In this document: positions 59,222 through 64,000 of the stretch, one piece after another
Position numbering within the stretch: the first letter of the stretch is position 1
Layout: each line of letters starts with the position of its first letter
Assembly: GCF_006538725.1 (NCBI RefSeq)
Contig: NZ_BJLQ01000005.1
Coordinates: forward strand, 62,001-126,000
From: Cellulomonas gelida
Lineage (GTDB): Bacteria > Actinomycetota > Actinomycetes > Actinomycetales > Cellulomonadaceae
DNA length: 64,000 bases
Reading direction: 5' to 3'
Program-made: the position numbers and the translations under genes
Notes under the pieces: generated by a model
What the model saw: the letters and a program-made list of their open reading frames with translations, nothing else
Told to the model about the DNA's origin: nothing
Database searches by the model: none

Positions 59222-61354
59222 ATGACCGCCACGTCGACCGCCCACGTCGAGCCCCTGACCCCGCAGGGGTCCGAGGTGACGCCGGGCAAGCACCGCTCGA
59301 CCGCGTTCCGGCCCGACATCGAGGGTCTGCGCGCCGTGGCGATCGGCCTGGTGCTGATCTACCACGCAGGCGTGGACTGGGTCCCCGGCGGCTTCGTCGG
59401 CGTCGACGTGTTCTTCGTGATCTCCGGGTTCCTCATCACCTCGCTCCTGGTGCGCGAGATCGAGCGCACCGGCAAGGTCGCCCTCGCCCAGTTCTACGCG
59501 CGCCGCGCCAGGCGCCTGCTGCCCGCCGCGGCGCTCGTGCTCGTCGCGGCCGCGGTCCTGACCTGGTGGCTGCTGCCCCTGACCCAGCGACGCGTGTTCG
59601 GGCTCGACATCGTCTCGGCCGCGTTCTACGTCGTGAACTGGCGCCTGGCCGACAGGTCCGTCGACTACCTGGCCGAGGACGTCGCCGCCTCTCCCGTGCA
59701 GCACTTCTGGTCGCTCGCGGTCGAGGAGCAGTTCTACATCGTCTGGCCGCTGCTGATCATCGTCGGCCTGCTCGTGGCCCGCCGGTTCCGCCTCCCGCTG
59801 CGCCCCACGCTCGGCGTCGCGCTCGGGCTCGTCGTCGTGCCCACCCTCGGCTGGTCGATCCACCAGACCGCCACCTCGCCCACGACCGCGTTCTTCGTGA
59901 CGACCACGCGCCTGTGGGAGCTCGGGATCGGCGCGGCCGTCGCGGTCGCCTCGTTGTGGTGGAAGACGCTGTCCCGCCGCGTCGCGGCCGCGCTCGGGGT
60001 GCTCGGCGCGCTCGGGCTGGCCTACTCCGGCTTCCTGATCGACGCAGGCGACCCGTGGCCGGGTTCGCTCGCGCTCGTCCCGGTGCTGTCCACGGCGGCC
60101 TTGATCGTGGCGGGCGTGAGCGCCGCCGACACGGGCGTGAGCCGTGTGCTCGCCTGGCGCCCGTTCGTCTGGGTCGGCGGGATCTCCTACTCGCTGTACC
60201 TGTGGCACTGGCTGTTCGTCGTCGGCGGCACCGCCTACTACGGCGAGCTCGGCGCCAAGCGCGGGCTCGTGCTCGTCGCGCTGTCGTTCATCCCCGCGTG
60301 GCTCTCGCACCGGTTCGTCGAGAACCCCGTGCGCTTCTCCCCCCGCCTGACGCGCTCCAACGGGCTGTCCTTGTCACTGGGCGGGAACCTGTCGCTCGCC
60401 GCCGCGATCGCCGGCCTGGTGCTCTGCCTTCCGCTCGTGACCACGAACCCGGGCCCGAGCGCGAGCACGGACCCGACGAAGCCGTTCGGCGCGGCCGCGA
60501 TCCTCGCGGACCCCGCAGGCGCCAAGGAGCTGTGGAAGGTCGACACCGCCGCGTCGATCACCCCCAGCCCCGACCAGGCCACCGCGGACGTCCCGGACGC
60601 CTACGACAAGGGCTGCCAGGTCTCGCAGGACTCGAGCACGCCCGTCGAGTGCGTCTACGGGGACGAGAACGGCACCGAGACCGTCGCCCTCGTCGGCGAC
60701 TCCAAGGCGCTGCAGTGGATCACCGCGCTCGACGCCATCGGCAAGGACCGCGGCTGGCGGATCATCACGCACACGAAGTCGGCGTGCGCGTTCACCGCGG
60801 CCGACGTCCTCAAGGACGGCAAGCCGTACGACGCGTGCAACGAGTGGAACGACGCGGTGACCTCGATCCTGCTCGAGGAGAAGCCCTCGCTCGTCGTCAC
60901 CTCCCAGAACGCCTCCAAGGCCGCGCCCGCCGGTTCGGGCAGCAGCTCGGGCACGTCGGACGGGATGCTGTCCGGGCTCGAGGAGCGCTGGACGCAGCTG
61001 CAGGACGCCGGCATCACGGTGGCCGCGCTGACGAACAACGCCTCGCCCGGCGACGAGGTCTACGAGTGCGTCGCGCAGCACCCGGACCAGCTCTCGACCT
61101 GCGCGTTCGAGGCCGCCTACCCGACGGGTAAGGTCCAGCGGGCCGCCGCGGAGTCCGTCGGCGCGGCCGTGCTCGACCTCTCGGACGTGATCTGCCCGGG
61201 CGGGATGTGCCCGGCCGTGATCGGTGACGTCCTGGTCTACCGGCAGGGCTCGCACCTGACCCAGACCTACGTCTCGACCCTGACGGGGACGCTCGACGCG
61301 CGGCTCGTGGAGGCGGTCGCGGCGACGCCCGCCGCCGCGCTGGTCGCCGGCTGA
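59222..61354 (+). CDS. Acyltransferase-3 (OafA/YrhL-like) fused to an SGNH domain
   Basis: 710 aa. The membrane acyltransferase domain (about 28-400) begins FRPDIEGLRAVAIGLVLIYH (catalytic His in IYH) and has GGFVGVDVFFVISGFLIT, FYARRARRLLPAA and FWSLAVEEQFYIVWPLL; about ten helices are expected. An extracytoplasmic SGNH-like domain (about 455-710) has VALVGDSKALQW with the nucleophile Ser and YRQGSHLTQTYV with the His. Such proteins O-acetylate surface sugars. In the final motif the usual Asp of DxxH appears replaced by Gln. Confidence 0.92.
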   Translation: MTATSTAHVEPLTPQGSEVTPGKHRSTAFRPDIEGLRAVAIGLVLIYHAGVDWVPGGFVGVDVFFVISGFLITSLLVREIERTGKVALAQFYARRARRLLPAAALVLVAAAVLTWWLLPLTQRRVFGLDIVSAAFYVVNWRLADRSVDYLAEDVAASPVQHFWSLAVEEQFYIVWPLLIIVGLLVARRFRLPLRPTLGVALGLVVVPTLGWSIHQTATSPTTAFFVTTTRLWELGIGAAVAVASLWWKTLSRRVAAALGVLGALGLAYSGFLIDAGDPWPGSLALVPVLSTAALIVAGVSAADTGVSRVLAWRPFVWVGGISYSLYLWHWLFVVGGTAYYGELGAKRGLVLVALSFIPAWLSHRFVENPVRFSPRLTRSNGLSLSLGGNLSLAAAIAGLVLCLPLVTTNPGPSASTDPTKPFGAAAILADPAGAKELWKVDTAASITPSPDQATADVPDAYDKGCQVSQDSSTPVECVYGDENGTETVALVGDSKALQWITALDAIGKDRGWRIITHTKSACAFTAADVLKDGKPYDACNEWNDAVTSILLEEKPSLVVTSQNASKAAPAGSGSSSGTSDGMLSGLEERWTQLQDAGITVAALTNNASPGDEVYECVAQHPDQLSTCAFEAAYPTGKVQRAAAESVGAAVLDLSDVICPGGMCPAVIGDVLVYRQGSHLTQTYVSTLTGTLDARLVEAVAATPAAALVAG

Positions 61355-61434
61355 AGGAACCGGGGACCAGGCTCATGGCAGTAGATTCGCCACGTCCCGG
61401 AACTGCTCCGGGGCGATCGTTGCAGGGGGACGTC

Positions 61435-63858
61435 GTGAGCGAGGCCGGGTTCGACCGAGCAATCCTCGAGGACTACGCCGTGATCGCCCGCCGCCGCGGG
61501 CCGGCGGCGCTGGCCCGGACCGCGATGCGCACGCGGTCGCGCGCGCTGCGCGAGCTGCTGGCCTACGTCGCGAGCGAGGGCGAGCTGGACTACCGCGCGC
61601 TCGCCGACGGGCAGGAGCCCTCGGACTGGCGCTACATCTGGCTCGGTGCGCTGGCGAGGACCGTCGCGCTGCAAGAGCTCGACGACGACGACGCGACGGT
61701 GGCCGTCGCGCTGCTGCGGCGCACGCTGAAGAAGGCGCCGCGCGAGCGCAAACCCGCCTACGTCGACCTGCTCGCCGCTCTCCTGTTCGACGCGGGCGAC
61801 TACGCGGGGGCCGCGGACGCGCTGGCGTCGTACCCGATGTCCGAGGGCCACGCACGCGCCCTGCGGACCGACCTCGCCAACCCGTACGTCGGTTCGCCCT
61901 TCGCCGACGAGCACGCCTGGCGCGAGCTCTTCGACAGCTACTTCACCGAAGGCGAGATCCCCGCTCCGGCCATCCGCCCCGGCGCCCCGACACCGTTCGA
62001 CGGCCTGGCTCTCGACGTGCCCGCGGTCGACGGCACGCAGCCGCTCGTGTCCGTCATCATGACGACCTTCCAGCCCGACGCGGTGACGCTGCGGACGAGC
62101 GTCGAGTCGATCCTGCGGCAGAGCTGGCGCAACCTTGAGCTGGTCATCGTCGACGACTGCTCGCCTGGCGACGGCTGGTCCGTCGTCGAGAGCATCGCCG
62201 CGCTCGACGACCGCATCCGCGCGGTCCGGATGCCGCAGAACGGTGGCACGTACGTCGCGCGCAACGCCGCGCTCGACCTGGTGCGCGGCGAGTTCCTCAC
62301 CGGTCAGGACGACGACGACTGGTCGCACCCGCAGCGGATCGCGCTCCAGATGCAGCCGATGCTGGACGACCCGACGCTCGCGGCGTCGCAGAGCAAGTGC
62401 CTGCGCCTGCAGGAGAACTTCAGGCTCCAGAAGCCCGAGTACGACCCGTCGCGCCTCAACGAGTCCTCGATCCTCCTCCGTCGCACCGTCGCCGAGCGGC
62501 TCGGCTACTACGCCGCGTCGCGCAGAGGTGCCGACAGCGAGTACCGCCACCGTCTGATCGCCATGACCGGCGAACCGGTGCACCTCGTCGAGAAGCACCT
62601 CTCGCTCGTCCGCTGGCGGGGCTCGTCCCTCTCCCGGACGGACTTCAAGCCCAACTGGCGGCACCCCTCGCGACACGAGTGGATCGGCGAGTTCCGGCAC
62701 TGGCACGCGACGGCCACACCCGACGAGCTGCGCCTCGGCCGCGACCAGACCGACGAGCGGCTCGCCCTGCCCGAGCGCTTCGCGGTGAACCCCCGTGCGC
62801 GCGAGCTCGACGTCGTGATCGCCGGCGACTGGCGGGCGTACGGCGGCCCGCAGAGGTCGATGATCGAGGAGATCATGGCGCTCACGGCCGCGGGGCGCGC
62901 AGTCGGGGTCATGCACCTCGAGGCCGCCCGGTTCATGACCGCGCGGGACATGCCGCTGTGCGGGCCGGTCCGTGACCTGATCCACCGTCAGGTGGTCGCC
63001 CGGGTGCTCGAGACCGACGAGGATCACGCGAGGCTGCTCTCGTTGCGCTACCCCCCGATCCTGCAGTTCCCGCCGGTGGACCCGGTGGCTCTTCGGGCCG
63101 ACCGCGTGATCCTCATGGCGAACCAGGCGCCGTCCGAGCGTGACGGGAGCGACATCCGGTATCGCGTCGCGGACGTCACGCGGCACGCGCGCCTCATGTT
63201 CGGTCGCGAGCCCCTGTGGGTCCCGCAGGGTCCGACGGTGCGCCAGGCGATCGAGGGCGACGTCGAACCCGGTCAGCTCGCCGACTTCGACCTTCCCGGC
63301 ACGCTGGACCTGCCCGAGTGGGAGACGGAGCGCAGCACGTTCCGCTCCACCCGACCCGTCGTCGGCCGGCACTCGCGCGACGACCTCATGAAGTGGCCGG
63401 TCGACAGCCGCGCGCTCAAGGCCGCGTACCCGTTCGACGGCGAGGTCGAGGTCCGCGTCATGGGAGGCACGCGCGCCGTGCAGGAGATCCTCGGGGCGCC
63501 CGCGCCGACGTCCTGGCTCACGTTCGCGGCCGACGAGCTCCCGGTCCGGACGTTCCTCAACTCGATCGACTTCTTCGTCTACCACCAGCACCCGCAGGCG
63601 TACGACGCCTTCGGCCGTGCGGTGCTCGAGGCGCTCGCCACCGGCTGCGTCGCGATCCTGCCGAAGGTCATGCAGGCGACCTTCGGCGACGCAGCCCTCT
63701 ACGCGACGCCCGAGCAGACGATGCCGCTCGTCCGCCGGTACTACGCCGACCCGGCTCGCTACCGTGCGCAGTCGGCGCTGGCGGTGCGACGGGTGCGCGA
63801 GCGGTTCAGCCGCGAGAGCTACGCGGCGCAGGTCGCCGCGCTGCTCGGCGAGTCCTGA
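61435..63858 (+). CDS. Large GT2 glycosyltransferase with C-terminal GT4-like module
   Basis: 807 aa from the GTG at 61435, preceded by AGGGGGAC; an ATG 60 bases earlier is possible but lacks a clear ribosome binding site. An N-terminal helical domain spans about 1-190. The GT2 domain (about 200-430) has LVSVIMTTFQPDAVTLRTSV, LVIVDDCSPGDGWSVV, NGGTYVARNAALDLVRGEFL and QDDDDWSHP. The C-terminal module (about 457-807) has DVVIAGDWRAYGGPQRSMIE, VVGRHSRDDLMKWP, SIDFFVYHQHPQAYDAFGRA and VLEALATGCVAILPK. Unlike its paralogue at 56205, the second module keeps the expected motifs, so two active sites are possible. Confidence 0.88.
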   Translation: MSEAGFDRAILEDYAVIARRRGPAALARTAMRTRSRALRELLAYVASEGELDYRALADGQEPSDWRYIWLGALARTVALQELDDDDATVAVALLRRTLKKAPRERKPAYVDLLAALLFDAGDYAGAADALASYPMSEGHARALRTDLANPYVGSPFADEHAWRELFDSYFTEGEIPAPAIRPGAPTPFDGLALDVPAVDGTQPLVSVIMTTFQPDAVTLRTSVESILRQSWRNLELVIVDDCSPGDGWSVVESIAALDDRIRAVRMPQNGGTYVARNAALDLVRGEFLTGQDDDDWSHPQRIALQMQPMLDDPTLAASQSKCLRLQENFRLQKPEYDPSRLNESSILLRRTVAERLGYYAASRRGADSEYRHRLIAMTGEPVHLVEKHLSLVRWRGSSLSRTDFKPNWRHPSRHEWIGEFRHWHATATPDELRLGRDQTDERLALPERFAVNPRARELDVVIAGDWRAYGGPQRSMIEEIMALTAAGRAVGVMHLEAARFMTARDMPLCGPVRDLIHRQVVARVLETDEDHARLLSLRYPPILQFPPVDPVALRADRVILMANQAPSERDGSDIRYRVADVTRHARLMFGREPLWVPQGPTVRQAIEGDVEPGQLADFDLPGTLDLPEWETERSTFRSTRPVVGRHSRDDLMKWPVDSRALKAAYPFDGEVEVRVMGGTRAVQEILGAPAPTSWLTFAADELPVRTFLNSIDFFVYHQHPQAYDAFGRAVLEALATGCVAILPKVMQATFGDAALYATPEQTMPLVRRYYADPARYRAQSALAVRRVRERFSRESYAAQVAALLGES

Positions 63859-63867
63859 CGCGCGGAC

Positions 63868-64000
63868 CTACCGGGCCGGTCGGCGCAGGACGGCGAGCCG
63901 CGACACACCGGTCTCGATCCGCTCCAGGCCGAACTCCTCGGCCCACTCCTGCGCGATCGCGGCCTCGTCCGGTCGATCCGAGTCGTCGAGCAGCACGAGG
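63868..64000 (-). CDS. C-terminal end of a gene cut by the window edge
   Basis: The last 43 codons of a minus-strand gene are visible, ending LERIETGVSRLAVLRRPAR before TAG. The visible part begins LVLLDDSDRPDEAAIAQEW, which is compatible with the end of a class I SAM-dependent methyltransferase, but too little is present for a firm assignment. It converges with the 807-aa glycosyltransferase, 9 bases apart. Confidence 0.55.
   Translation of the reverse strand, partial: LVLLDDSDRPDEAAIAQEWAEEFGLERIETGVSRLAVLRRPAR

Noticed and set aside
61375-61434. Upstream ATG for the 807-aa glycosyltransferase
   Set aside because: No good ribosome binding site precedes it and the extra 20 residues look non-conserved; the GTG at 61435 follows AGGGGGAC. 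It remains an alternative.
24385-63858. Horizontal transfer of the whole glycopolymer region
   Set aside because: By eye the base composition and codon style match the flanking housekeeping genes, and no integrase, transposase or tRNA-flanked junction is visible. A formal composition scan could still change this.

Overview
The window is GC-rich, densely packed chromosomal DNA from an actinobacterium. It carries mtrA-mtrB-lpqB, a WhiB2-type regulator, a DUF3499 gene, a mycobacterial-type phosphomannomutase, a TIGR03089 gene and three LytR-CpsA-Psr (LCP) genes. Frequent GTG starts, 4-nt ATGA/GTGA gene overlaps and apparently leaderless promoters fit the same group. Gene style and order suggest Micrococcales, possibly Cellulomonas or a relative; that is inference, since no rRNA or marker gene is present. 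I saw no tRNA, rRNA, CRISPR array, insertion sequence or integrase. No stretch longer than about 300 bases lacks a gene.

Region 1 (1-16.2 kb) is conserved envelope housekeeping. It holds two small membrane-protein genes, then the MtrAB-LpqB cell-envelope two-component system on the minus strand. Divergent from it is a coupled plus-strand block: membrane protein, DUF4129, DUF4350, MoxR ATPase and DUF58. SpoIIM-like and RDD membrane proteins, a cation diffusion facilitator, a Trm112-like protein and the phosphomannomutase manB follow.

Region 2 (16.2-24.3 kb) holds two small zinc-ribbon-like proteins (one DUF3499), a degenerate minimal metallopeptidase, a DUF5719 protein coupled to a 1,212-aa membrane glycosyltransferase, whiB2 with a strong hairpin terminator, and a TIGR03089 gene.

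Region 3 (24.3-64 kb) is a large cell-surface glycopolymer locus. (a) An acetyltransferase, aminotransferase and oxidoreductase (WbpD/E/B-like), with a UDP-HexNAc 2-epimerase (28.5 kb) and a UDP-sugar dehydrogenase (36.3 kb), could together make a diacetamido uronic acid nucleotide sugar such as UDP-ManNAc3NAcA. (b) A four-gene overlapping minus-strand operon encodes two SpoIID-type proteins, the epimerase and a PGRP-type amidase; the amidase and one SpoIID protein carry three cell-wall-binding (CWB2) repeats each. (c) Several glycosyltransferases show signs of local duplication (34.4-45 kb). (d) A Wzm/Wzt-type ABC exporter with a GT2 enzyme (45-48.2 kb) would export the polymer. (e) Three LCP ligases (48.3-52.4 kb) would attach it to peptidoglycan. 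(f) A second glycosyltransferase block (52.4-63.9 kb) has very large multidomain enzymes sharing one module, a phage-tail-like protein, a small coiled-coil protein and an acyltransferase-3/SGNH protein. The window ends inside a truncated minus-strand gene.

The working model is one locus covering precursor synthesis, assembly, export, acylation, attachment to peptidoglycan, and production of wall hydrolases that may dock on the polymer through CWB2 repeats.
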